The notes under the pieces: generated by a model | Told to the model about the DNA's origin: nothing | Seen by the model: only the letters and a program-made list of their open reading frames with translations | Databases searched by the model: none | Translations under genes and position numbers: made by a program | In this document: positions 43,100-55,500 of the stretch, piece after piece | How positions within the stretch are numbered: position 1 is the stretch's first letter | How the letters are laid out: the number at the start of each line of letters is the position of its first letter | From: Chitinophaga hostae | GTDB taxonomy: Bacteria; Bacteroidota; Bacteroidia; Chitinophagales; Chitinophagaceae | DNA: 64,000 nt | Assembly (NCBI RefSeq): GCF_018224885.1 | Contig: NZ_JAGTXB010000005.1 | Location: forward strand, 457,735 to 521,734 | Direction: 5' to 3'

Positions 43100-46000
43100 A
43101 TGTATCATTTCCAACGTTATCAGCAAACAGCGCTTTATGTTTCGACGGAAGAAGGGGAGGGACTGAACTTCTTTGGATATTATTTGACGGCTGCAGCAGA
43201 CTTACCCGAGTCGATCAGCTATGATGCTGCCTGGTCCGATTTTCCTGGTCTGTTTGTTTTCATGAAGAATGTACTGGCAGAACAAGATATGCTGGTGCTG
43301 ATAGCATCTCTCCAAAAGAGTTTTCCCCAAGGGAGTATTGAGCAAACATCGCTGGTCTGGGCAACGCTGTCATCATCGCCGGCAGCTGCTTCTTTTCAGT
43401 TGCTGGCACTGAAGAAATCAGCATCGCACAGCGTGGTAGTAGCGGTTCATTTTTCGATAGAGATATTAGGGGCGTCATTTTTGCTGGCTGCTGTTAGCCC
43501 GGTAGCGCCGGCATTGAGTGCAACCGGAAGCTTTTGGGGCCTTACCGTTACTTATCCGGCAACACCGGAAACATCCGCCCCCGTTGCAAATAAGAATGTC
43601 TTTATTCCGATGACCACCGCATTCAGAGGCTGCATTCAGGCAGATATTGCAGAGCATGCAGATGCGCAGCCGGAGGCAGTGGTGCCGCAAAGAGGATTTT
43701 ATTCATTCGTTTCATCACCTGAAACACCTGATATATACCAAACCTGCTTCTATCCACTTTTTGCTACCCCGGAGCAGGATGATACACCAACAATATATAC
43801 CGGCTTTCACATGAGTTATGATCCGGTAGATCCCTACAATCCTAAAAGAACGAGATTTACTTATGCCGGATTTTCCTATCAGATTAAGAAGATAGCAGAA
43901 CCACCTTACAACCAGTTGGAAATCGTATCAGGCAACGCCCTGGCCAAATCAACAAACTACGCCTCTGTTTTTGGTGCTGCAATTAAGTTGCTCCCTCTTA
44001 CGAATACAGATCATCCCGCCTCATTTGTCCTCTGCGAGCTGCCGCCTGGTTATGATTTTCCTTACTATATGGCGCCTGATGGCGATTTCCAGGTAGTTAC
44101 GGAAACGACTATCCTGAATATGGGCGGAGGTTTATCCGGTACGGAATTTTTTAAACTGGATCATTCCAATCAGCATAATCAATCTATCATTCGTTTTGAA
44201 GCAGGGCAGCCCGCCTGTGTAAAGGGGTTTCCATTTGCAATGGCGTCTCCGGTTGCTGCACCAAGTGATTCCCTGGCTTCACCATTTTCAGCTGATTACC
44301 TGACATCATGGGCTACCATATTTACCGCATCCGGAGTGGCGCTTCCCTATGTTGCGCAACCTGTGGGTGCTTCGTTATATGCAAAAGGGACGGCAGGTAT
44401 TAGCACGGGCATACTACATCCAACGGATATCGCTTTCTCATTTAGGTCGGATAAAGAAAAATTTTTCCCGCTATTCCCTTATTCCGGAATAACAACGGGC
44501 ACACAGCCACATGATATGGGGTTGGCAGACATTACCGCGCTGGAAGAAGTGGTGTTGTCTCCTCAACGCCGCCAGGTGATCACACAGCAATCTACCACGA
44601 ATGCCCATCTGTTGAAAAATACACCCGTAGAAACGGAGATCCGTTATGCCACCACCCCTGGCGGCATATTGGCCCAAACAACGCAAAATGCAGATGGCAG
44701 CGCTGTTCAGTGGGATCAGTTGCTGCTGGGAAAGAATGGCGACGATGAAATGGCATTTAACAGTCCCTCCGAACAATTGATCACCGCCATGCAGTCGAGT
44801 GATGTTTTTTTGGTGGTGAGCAATGCCACTTATCTCTCCGGCTTCGCCAATGAAGTGACTATCGGCGACTGGCAACTGAGCGTTAATATAGGCACTCATC
44901 AGACTTACGGCGATTATCGTAACCTGATGATCTTTAAAGGACGCAAGGGTAAGTTATATGATCCCGGGAATGTGGCGAATAGCCTGATTGCGAACCCGAA
45001 GAAATGGAGTCAGCGCAAGGATTTTTCTATTCCTCAAACGGATAGTAATCCGGATCCTGCCCAGCTGGTGATTCTTTCCAACTGGTTGCAGACCTATTTC
45101 AAAGATGCTTGCGAACAAACAAGCGGGTATTTTGAAAAATTCAAAACAATTGCCACCAGTGAGACCTGGACCGGTATTTTATTTTTACGTGTAGACATTA
45201 CCGGTATACCCAAAAATCTCTCAGGTATTGTGGCGGGGGTTTCTAACCCATCGGAATTTAATGCGCATCATTTGGGTATTGAAGTAAGTCCCGTAGAACT
45301 GAATAACAGCGGCATTCCTGAGCTAAATAAACCTTCTTCTTTTTTTGGACTGATATACTATGTTGATCCTGAATTTACGGATACAATTCCCGTACACTCG
45401 ATTCAACCTGCTTCCAACGGAGACTATGACTTCAGATTGCTCACCCTGAAAGTATTGTTTGAAAATACCGTGGTGAAAGGGTTTGAAAGTTACGCGCAGC
45501 TGACGCTAAATAGTTTGTTCGGTTCGCAGGTGACAGGTACTTACGATACAGAGAACATTTACAGAAATGTACTCTTTACAGGTAGCCTGCAAATAAATCA
45601 GGGACAGCCGGTATATGGCCTGGTAAATAGTAATGATGATGCTTTTTACCTGGACAGCAATATTATTAACAAAGTAGAGATCACCAGTGCGGTTTTGTCC
45701 AGCAGCACCACAGCTAACGCAACGCAACAGGAGAGTTGGTTTGCACTTAATGGCTTTATTGATTTTAAGCTATTTAAGAAGCCGGATGGGCAGCGATTTG
45801 ATTTGTTTTCTTTTGGGAATGAAGACGGCAAAGATCTTTTACGCAAGGGCCTGAATTTTTCTAATGCAGGAATATTGATGACTTTTCAGCGAGGCGCGCC
45901 CCAAAATAATACGTTGAGTTTTTTTGCCGGAGAAACACGTTTTAATCCTGATCCTAATGTGAGTAGTCTGCGACAGGGCAGTATTTATACACAGTTGCAG

Positions 46001-46504
46001 TTGGGACTTGAAAACCTGGTCATAGGTCCGGCAGGGAAAACTCCCCGGGACAGCGGTTATTTGAGTGTTATATCAGACATGGCATTGAGCGGACCTGGAA
46101 ATGAAGGCTGGTATGGATTGCGTTATAAGCTGAACCTGGGTTCGCCTGGTGCGCTGGCCGGCAATACCGGGTTTAATGCTTATCTGCTGATATGCTGGTC
46201 GCCTTTAAGCAAAGGAGAGCAGCATTATAGAGCCGGCGTAGAAATAGCATTACCAGGCAGTGGAGGTGGAAAATCATTTAGTCTGCAAACGGTACTGACG
46301 CTTAGCATTGACCAGATTCGGCTCACGCAGGCTGGTGATGAGGGTAGTAAAGTATTTATGCTAATGTTTACACAGATCGCATTAAAATTCCTGGGACTGC
46401 TCAAACTTCCTCCCGGCGGAAATACATTGTTTTATCTCTTTGGTAACCCTCAAGCCACAGATAATAAAGGGGCACTGGGCTGGTATGCGATGTTCAGACA
46501 ATAA
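43100..46504 (+). CDS. Large beta-rich protein of unknown function (1134 residues)
   Basis: The ATG at 43100 follows the stop of the collagen-like gene by one base (TAGCATG), so it is almost certainly translationally coupled; the frame is open from 43010. No signal peptide or membrane helix is visible. The protein is rich in beta strands, Thr, Ser and aromatic residues, for example FTYAGFSYQIKKIAEPPYNQ, DVFLVVSNATYLSGFANEVT and FLRVDITGIPKNLSGIVAGV. The C-terminal 200 residues contain Gly-rich strands (GWYGLRYKLNLGSPGALAGN) and a hydrophobic run (MLMFTQIALKFLGLLKLPPG). I know of no named family. Coupling with the giant protein downstream argues that both act together. Confidence 0.75.
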   Translation: MYHFQRYQQTALYVSTEEGEGLNFFGYYLTAAADLPESISYDAAWSDFPGLFVFMKNVLAEQDMLVLIASLQKSFPQGSIEQTSLVWATLSSSPAAASFQLLALKKSASHSVVVAVHFSIEILGASFLLAAVSPVAPALSATGSFWGLTVTYPATPETSAPVANKNVFIPMTTAFRGCIQADIAEHADAQPEAVVPQRGFYSFVSSPETPDIYQTCFYPLFATPEQDDTPTIYTGFHMSYDPVDPYNPKRTRFTYAGFSYQIKKIAEPPYNQLEIVSGNALAKSTNYASVFGAAIKLLPLTNTDHPASFVLCELPPGYDFPYYMAPDGDFQVVTETTILNMGGGLSGTEFFKLDHSNQHNQSIIRFEAGQPACVKGFPFAMASPVAAPSDSLASPFSADYLTSWATIFTASGVALPYVAQPVGASLYAKGTAGISTGILHPTDIAFSFRSDKEKFFPLFPYSGITTGTQPHDMGLADITALEEVVLSPQRRQVITQQSTTNAHLLKNTPVETEIRYATTPGGILAQTTQNADGSAVQWDQLLLGKNGDDEMAFNSPSEQLITAMQSSDVFLVVSNATYLSGFANEVTIGDWQLSVNIGTHQTYGDYRNLMIFKGRKGKLYDPGNVANSLIANPKKWSQRKDFSIPQTDSNPDPAQLVILSNWLQTYFKDACEQTSGYFEKFKTIATSETWTGILFLRVDITGIPKNLSGIVAGVSNPSEFNAHHLGIEVSPVELNNSGIPELNKPSSFFGLIYYVDPEFTDTIPVHSIQPASNGDYDFRLLTLKVLFENTVVKGFESYAQLTLNSLFGSQVTGTYDTENIYRNVLFTGSLQINQGQPVYGLVNSNDDAFYLDSNIINKVEITSAVLSSSTTANATQQESWFALNGFIDFKLFKKPDGQRFDLFSFGNEDGKDLLRKGLNFSNAGILMTFQRGAPQNNTLSFFAGETRFNPDPNVSSLRQGSIYTQLQLGLENLVIGPAGKTPRDSGYLSVISDMALSGPGNEGWYGLRYKLNLGSPGALAGNTGFNAYLLICWSPLSKGEQHYRAGVEIALPGSGGGKSFSLQTVLTLSIDQIRLTQAGDEGSKVFMLMFTQIALKFLGLLKLPPGGNTLFYLFGNPQATDNKGALGWYAMFRQ

Positions 46505-46514
46505 AAATAATGAG

Positions 46515-49500
46515 ATGTTTGAAAAAGTATTTAATAAAATTCGCGGGTTCTTTGATCCTTATTGGGACTTTCAAATGGCAGGCTCTCTTAGAGCGTTCTT
46601 TACTTACCTGAATGCTGCGGATAAAAATCCGGTAATACGGATGTGGGTAGATGATTCTCCCGGTAATGGACACCAGGGCTCTACGGTGGGAATACTCCGG
46701 CAGTTGGTGAACAATGTAGTTCCGGATAACGGATTCGGATTTAGTGGAACTATAGAGGTCTATTATGGACCAGGAGAAGATAAAGATCCTACTTTACCCA
46801 AACTATTTAATCTGCTTCCGGAGCTCCGGGGGCAGCATACCGGCGAGATTAACAATGCACAAATAAGGCTGATAGAGTGCAAAGAAAAAACTCCTGCACC
46901 TAAGCCGATTGTTAACCTGGGTTTTACAGGCGGAGCAGATGAAGGGGAGGACGATGGAAAAATAATCCCTCAGCATTTTGCGAAGCGACTGAATGTACGA
47001 TTCTTTCTCCGGTTGCAACCATACAGGTGGGGCGCCCCTGAACAAATTCAGCTATTAACAAGTGACAAACCTATTAGTCTCACAGCACAATCGGTATTGG
47101 GGTATAGTAGCTTTAACCAACGGGCATTTTATATCAGAACTCCAATAGCAGTACCCCGCTGGGATTTATATGCAAATACTCCTTATAAAGCGCAGGCAGA
47201 AATTATAGAGTGGCTGACTGCTATGGCTACAGAGTTAGATTTTGCACCAGTGTATGGCATTCGTACCTCTGGTAACATGCAGCTGGCCAAAACTGCCCAG
47301 GACAGGATGTTTGAAGTGGTGACTGGTATGTTGGCGTCGCAACGCTCAGAGGGGAGGAAAAGACCTGGCGCAAAACCAATCATAGTGGTGAGCTGTGATA
47401 TCTTCGTAGATGGTATAAGACCTACTACTGTAGCTGGAAGTCTTAGTATTCTTGTTGACGGAGGTCCAACTGAGCCTGAGGCGTCTGCCATGACCGACCT
47501 GAGAGATGGAGGCTGGTTTAGTGGAGGTCAAAAAATTGAAGTATCAGAAGAAGATCAAAAAAGGAATAAGGAGTTAGTTCAGCAATACGAGGTAAGGGCT
47601 GCCTATCTGCGAAATGTTAATTCAATGAACCGGGTCAGATATGTATGGAAACCTGATTCCGTGATGAAAGTGCGTGCCGAGATGAACTGGCTGAGCGGCA
47701 GCAGTGATCGTTTACTATTCATTCAGTTGGGAAGGATTCCCCAGCCGTTGTATAGTTATCTGTTGCAAAAGGCGACATTACCACCGGTTTTTGAAGGACA
47801 GGGAACCGCCAGCACTACCCTTAATATAGGAAATTATTACCTGCATGTTGCAAGGCCTGGTAGTACAGTTGTTCAGTTTCCTACCACAATTATTGGTCAT
47901 AAAGATGACCATGAGGACACTAACATTGGCGATTTTGTTTTCTTTGATTTTTACCCTTCTGTTCCTAAAAATATTCAGGAAATTGCAAATGAAATTAATA
48001 GGCCACTGCATTTATGGCCAAAGGATGCCGGTATAAATCCTGCTGAAAGAGTCGGTAAATTCATTAAAGACTATAAGCAGGGTAACACGGGAGGCTACCG
48101 GAAATATTTTGAAGAAGTGGCTGCGTTCTATCAGAATATTGACAATGATAAATTTCGTTATGGCGCAAGCTTTCTCAATCATGTCATTGCTAAAGAAAAA
48201 CAGGTACTGTCATTTAAGGCTGCCGGCAAGGCAGGAGATAATGACGAGCCGGTTCTTACCCAGTTGCTAAGTAGTTTACAGCAACACCTGTCCCCCAAAA
48301 AAGTACTTCAACTTATTCCTGGCACACTCGATTCAGGCGCTATTTATGATTTTTATATTGATCTCCTCGGTACCGAAAACCCGTTTGTAATTGATCAGGC
48401 AGAGATAACGCCGCAGTACGATAAGGATAATGTAATTATCAGCATCCTGGTAGTTGGTACCACTGCAGCTCTTGGCGCAGCACAGGCTGTAAACATCGTT
48501 TTTACTGCTCCCGAAGCTGTCATTACAGGCAAAGTGAGATTTACTTTTGAGGATACCTGGGCACCGGATCTGATACCATGGATTCAGTTCAGTAATCCTT
48601 ATATTGAATTATATACGATCAACGCTAAAACAATTTCCTATGGAGCCGTAGGAGGAAAAATAGATACTGCCGGGTTGGAGCTGAGCCTTCAGTTACCAGT
48701 CAGGGACGGAAAGTGGCAATTCATCGGCAATTTTCAAAAGCCCTATCCGGGAATTTCCAGGGCTTTCCAACTTGCAGGAGGTATTGACCTGACACAGGTA
48801 TTACCGCCGCCATTTGATGCCCTGGCGGATTTTGGCCTGGAAAATACACAGCTGGTTTGCAATACAATAACTAAACAGGTTGAGTACATAGGATTCGGAT
48901 TCTCTACGAATAGCAGCTTCCGGCTATTGCCGAACCTTGTATTAGAAAATATAAAAGCAACTGTTATCGTGCAGGATCCCGGTTCCGTAGCCAACAGGAA
49001 TACCGATTGGTCTTTGTATGGAACTTTTAAAATCGGTAGCCGACACGATGCGGGTATTGTTGCATTAGGGGGGATGAGTCCCGGGCTTACATTCAATGGT
49101 AGCCTCCAATCAGGGACCATTCAATTTACTGATCTGTTGTCAGTGTTCCTGCCAGGAATGGATATTAGCCTGCCTCAACAACCTTCCATTACTGCGTTTA
49201 ATGCGACTTTTAATATTAAAGATACCAGCCTGTATACAATAAGTTGCAAGTTGAATATCGACTGGCCATTTAAGATCTCCGGTGTCACAGCCCTTACCAT
49301 CAATGACGTTGGGATTGATGCACAAAGTCAGTCCACCGGGCTTTCTATGGCAATAACCGGTGCTATAACAATTCTTCCGGATACACCTTCCGCTTTCGGT
49401 TTAGGCCTTTCGGCGGCCTATTATAGCGAAAAAAAGAACTGGCGGTTTTTAGGACAGCAAACCTCGGGAAAGGTAAAATTAATCGAACTGCTTAAATATT

Positions 49501-52500
49501 ACACCGGCTGGGATACCGATTTTGAAATTAACATAGATGACCTCTTACTTCAGATGGAAACGCTCAACAGCTCCTGGGAGTTTTCGGGCAAAACAGCGGA
49601 TCCCATCAAAATACCAGGTGTTGATCTCTCGTTGAACCTTCACCTGAAAATAGGCTACAATGGCGGTACAAAAAGCTTTGGTGGCCGGGAAACAATAACA
49701 GGCAAAGCTATCGTACCGATTTTATTGCCTGATCATAAAATTGTTTCATTGGCTTCCCTCTTACAGGAAGATCCGGCCATTGGTCATTTTGGAACAGGTC
49801 AGGCAGATATTACCTGGCAAAATATAGATATTACCGTATACTACGACTTCGCACCTGGTTACAAGAGCTTTGGTATTAAATGGGGACAGCTGGAAGGAAA
49901 GATTATCCAATCAGGTACCCCTCAGAAAACCATTGCCACCCTTAGTTTTACCCAATCCACTACGATTGGAAGCATGGTGGAAACCATGATGGAATGGGCC
50001 ACCGGTAGTAAATTCAGCCTCGGCGCACCCTGGAATATCCTCGACTCCATTGCACTTAATAACCTCCTGCTTACCTTTAATTTTACCGATAAACAGGTAG
50101 GACTCGAGATAGTCCTTGACCCGGTAGAAATAGGAGTGTTTGGTATCAACATCGCTACCATCACGGGATTCAAATTGAGTTATAACTCCGGACAGGCGGA
50201 CCCCAAACAGAATGGGGTACAGGTACAGCTGCAGGGGAATTTTAAATGGCAGGAAGATCCGAATAAACCATTAGGATGGGATGCCTCCAAACCTGAAACC
50301 ACCCCTGCTCCGCCTGCACAGGGTAATAAATACGTGGACCTGCGCCTGCTGGCCATGGGGCAGCATGTGGAGGTAAAAGGGCTTTCCACTGCCACGAGTG
50401 TTGCAGAGGCTATTGCCATCATGGAAAAATTGCCGGATACACCCACCGGTAAAATTCCGCCGGTGGAATTAAACGCCAACAACGGATGGTTGATAGGAAT
50501 GGATCTCGGGTTGTTACGCATCAGCACAGATGCTCCACCGAAATCCCTCCTCACTGCAGCAGCGGGACAAGGTGTACTGGCGGTTCCCGACGACTATGTG
50601 TTCAACCTGCAGGTGGTATTTGCTGATCCTGATCTTTACGGTCTTCGTATAGCCCTCAACGGTGATGCGGCAAAAGTTTTTAAAGGACTGCAATTCGAGA
50701 TCATGTACCGGCAAATCAGCCAGTCCGTGGGGGTATACCAGTCAGAAATAACATTGCCCGATGTGATGCGTTATATCAGCTTAGGGCAATTCAATATCGT
50801 GCTACCGGTATTTGGTATCCAGGTATATACTAATGGAGATTTTCAGGTAGATCTGGGCTTCCCGTGGAATGCCAATTTCTCGCGTTCATTCACACTCCAG
50901 ACCATCATATATGTGCCGGTACCTATTCCGGTGATGGGGTCCATAGGTCTGTATTTCGCCAATCTATCCAGCGCTACCACCACCAAAGTGCCTGCCTCCA
51001 AAAAAGGCATCTTTAACCCGGTAGTCGCCTTTGGCGTGGGATTCCAGATAGGCCTGGGATACGAATTTAACATCGGTATCCTCCGTGCTGGATTCAGTCT
51101 TACCGTAGCAGCGATTATAGAAGGGGTGATAGCCAAGTGGAATCCTTACCTGCCGGCAACAGCAGGTCAGCGTGATCGTCTGGAAACAGATTATTATTTT
51201 TCTATCCGCGGAACGGTGGGCATTATCGGTAAATTATACGGTACAGTAGATTTTGCAATTATTAAAGCCAGTTTAAATATAGAAATCAGTATTATCGCGC
51301 AGTTCTATTTTGCACCTTATGAACCGATAGCGTTAGCGCTTGTTGCCAATGTTACGGCTTCTGCCAGTATTAAGATATTGTTCATTACTATCAGCTTCAG
51401 CTTCTCCCTGCGTATTGAGCATCACCTGACCTTACCAGCTGTGGGCGGAACAGCGCCATGGTTTGATGAGGCAGAAAAAATATCGTTGAGCCAAAGCAGG
51501 AGACTGGAACGTGCGGAAATGGCTGTTCGGCTGCTACAACATAAGCTGTTGGCCACAAACGTTGCACTTAACTGGAACAATTTGCTGCCAGCCGCTACGC
51601 CGGTAGAATTGCAGGTATACCTGGTGCCCGGCCTTACGGCCGCCCTGGACGAAAATGAAAAAACACCCACATTGGCAGGTCAAAAGGCATGCGGGGTAGC
51701 GGTAATGATGATGGAGTCGGTAAAAGCGCCGCAGGATGACCCAATCAGCTGCAGACTCAAAGCGGTGGACCCGGTAACAGACAGCGCATTTGAAAAAATA
51801 GCCAAACAAGTGTTCAGATGGGTGATCGCCGCATTACAATCCAACCCGCTGACTGAAAAAGAAGTGGACCGGATAGTGGTAACCCGGGAACAACTGGAAG
51901 CGGTACTGGCCCGCTTTAGTGCTGCCAATAACGATATCCCTGTTCCGGAAGCGGATATCAATACATTTATGGAACGCCAGTTTAATGTAGTGGTAACTGG
52001 TATGAATAAGGATACAGACGGCACAGAAATGAATGCCACCTACTTCCCGATCCAGCCATCAGTAGGCTTTTCCCTGCAGCGTCCCGGAGCACCTGAGCCA
52101 TTGGCATATACCTATGCTACCTACAATGCCACCTCCACAGATTACCTGGCTGCATTACGGGCATACTTTAATGAAATGGGGGTAAATGCAGCTTCAAACG
52201 AAAAAGTGCGGTATGAAAACTTTAGCCTGAATGATGATGACGGCCCCTCTGTCGGAAGTTTTATCTTCTCTGATTATTATGCCCTGTTGGCCAAACAGAT
52301 GCTGCAAATGGCGGTTAATTCACTGGACAATTATGTTTATCCTATCCAGCCAGTGCAATGTACAGGGGATATCGTGAATTGGGTGAACCAGACGGGTAAC
52401 CTGGCTAACGGACAGGAATACACGCTGGAGAAACTATTTACGGATAATAAAAGCCATGAAGTAAATGTAAACAGCATTGTCGCGATCGCGGGGACTAAAT

Positions 52501-55500
52501 ATGTTGTTCAAACAAACGATACGTTTGCATCCATCGCTTCATTGGAAATATATACCGGGGGATTTACGGCGCAAAGCCTCGCACAGCAAAATATACGAAC
52601 TGGCAATCTCCTGAAAGCCGGTTTGGAAATCATTTATACCGGAAAACCTCCGTATCCCATCCTGCCGCAGCAAACCATGGAAGATATCGCAAAAGCGATG
52701 GACATCAGTACGGATGAACTCTTGCAGAACAGTAATATAGTGGGGTTGAAAGACTTGTTGATACCTGCATCCACCTTGTCGTTACCGATATTTAATTATA
52801 AAACGAAGGAGAAAGATAATCTGGATGAAATAGCTGCTAAATTCGGTACAACACAGGAACAACTTGGAAGTGTAGCTGCTAATGGAAAAATAAAAGACTT
52901 GTTTGCAGCTACAGCTAATCCCGACCTGAACATCGTACAGCTACCACAGTTCCAGGTAGCGGCATTGCTGCAGGAAATCCAGCACACGCAGGGTTTACAG
53001 CATCTGGCCGGTCTTACCTCCCGTTATTATATGGCCGGACTACGTCTTCCAACAAAAGGTCTTCAGCCAAAATATCCGGGTATGTGGGTAACGGGGGAGA
53101 AGAACGCCTATCACCTGCCTGGTAGTGCGGGTTTGTTTGCACTGTCAGGTCAGCAGTTTCCAATTCCTGAACTTGCTACAGGAGAAAGTGTGGTACTGAC
53201 ATTCACCAATAACGGTTGTAAATGGATCAGTTTTGATAAACAAGCTGCGCTGTCTATTGTCATCACACCCGAATCAGTGCAGTATAAACAAGCAGTGGCG
53301 CTGACTGCCTTTGCTACCAAAAACTACCTGGATGTGGGTTTGATGCAGCTGGGAACACAGGAGCCGTTTACAATCGAGGCCAATACCTATACATTCAATT
53401 CCAATGTTAACTGGGCATCTCCATCCAATGTAAAGATGCCTTACCCGGGAAATATAGGAGCGCCACAGCAGCTTAGCTTATGGAAAATTCCGGACTCACT
53501 GCTGAATCTGCCGGATCTGACGATCCATAAAATTAATCCACGCATGAGCATACAGCTGGGCGCCTATAATGAGGCTGCTCAGAAAATGGAATATAATGCA
53601 TTCAATGACTATGGGTGGGGAACACAAATAGATTTTACGATCAGGAAGATAAGCCCTATCCCGGGAAGTCCAACAACAGATACCACCTATGAAGTGTTGG
53701 GTGCAGATGGTTTTAATACCCTGCTGCTGGAAAAGCTGGTAGATCAGATCGGTGATAATAATAACCTGATCGATAGTTTTCATATAGCATATACACAAAG
53801 TACTGATAAAACAGCGGGTAGTGGTATTCAGACAGATAACCCGGATCAGCTGACCATCGGACTGGCACAGGTAAATCTTACCACGGTTACCGCACCTGAT
53901 CTGCCTGCGGCGATGAAGGATGATGAACAGGTCGTAGTACAGCAGCTGGTTACACCCACTAAATTTATTCGTTTGTTATGGGAGGCAAGTATCACCAGTC
54001 AGGGTGGATTTTACCTCTATTACTACAACGATAACAGTAAAGGTGGGTTTCCGGATCGTATTTTCGATGATCAGGACAACGCCCGGATTTCACTGTTGGT
54101 GTTGTTTAGTGATGTACAGCGTAATCAGCTTTGCAGCTATATGAATGTATTGGCAACTGCCAGCGCTGTTGATTTCTCCTCACATACTTTATTTGCGAAA
54201 ACATGGATGCAGGATCTTCAGATCACTGCCGATAATGCCACGAGCTTTGCAGGAATTGCCGGAGATTATTTCGCGGATATGGATCAGGTAGCCGCGAATA
54301 ACAAAGACATCCCACTTCGCTCAAATGCGGTATTAGCCCTGAATGGAGGCGTATATGAGGTAAGGGACAAAGCCCCGGGTTGGAAATTAAATGATATAGC
54401 GGGCTATTTTGAGGTAACACCGGAAGCTGTTAAAGCTGCAAACCCGCAAATATCAAACTGGGACACGCAGCTTCCCGTATTTACGGTCATTTATTTACCA
54501 AATCTTTCCATGGTGGTGGGGGTTGGTAAAGGAGGAAATACGCTGGGCGATATTGCCGGGTATTTTAATATATCCGTTTCCGGTATAGCATTAGCAAACA
54601 AAGATGTGCCGGGAGTTTTTGCACCTGGAAAAGTGATAGAATTTACTAGTGGTCCGCTTACCAACAAATCTACCATCAGGCAAGATGAAGCCGCCGTTAA
54701 AGCCGTTAGGAAAGTAGCGGAACCCGTTCCGTATGATCCTGCTGACAAAGACTTTGCATCGAAATATTTGCAGAATACTTTCTCATTGCTAGGTTACCAG
54801 GTATCGGAAAATGCCTTCTTCCGCAGTAGTAATATCAGTCTTCCGCTGTGCCCTGTAATACCTGGCACAACTGCAATGGCCAATAGCAAATTTGTGCTGC
54901 CGCCAAAACTTAGTGTGGACGATGTATGGCAGTATACAGATTCGCTTGCATTTACCCATTTGGTGAAAAAAGTTCAGCAGACAAAACAGGATCTTCCGGA
55001 TCCTGAAAATGATCCGTATCAGGGCCTTGGAAGCTTGCTCCAGATCAGCTACAGCTGGCAGGATGTATATGGTAATGCTTTGCTGACAACGCTGGATAAT
55101 CTTCAGGATGGAAATAATCCAAACAACTTCCCGATACTGATTAAATACTACGATACGCTCGTGGGGCTGAGCAAGTGGCCTGCTGTAAGTTCCAACTGGG
55201 AGGTGACCAAAATAGGTGACCAGCCGGTATTAAATCTGATCCTTAACTTTGACGCAACGGCATATGACGGCTTGTTAATCGTTCGTGCGGGGGAAGGCAA
55301 TACACTGACCGCAGTATTCACTACTGCGCTGGATGAAGTTTCTGCTACGGCTGCAGCAAATTATAGTTTCAGTGACCATATTCAGATCGTTACTATCTCG
55401 CTCAATGCAGATAAAAAGTCGGTGTTGATCAAAGTGAGGGATTTGTTGCCAGGTATACAAATCATCTTGCAGGTAAAAGATATTCTCAATCAGGAAAAAA

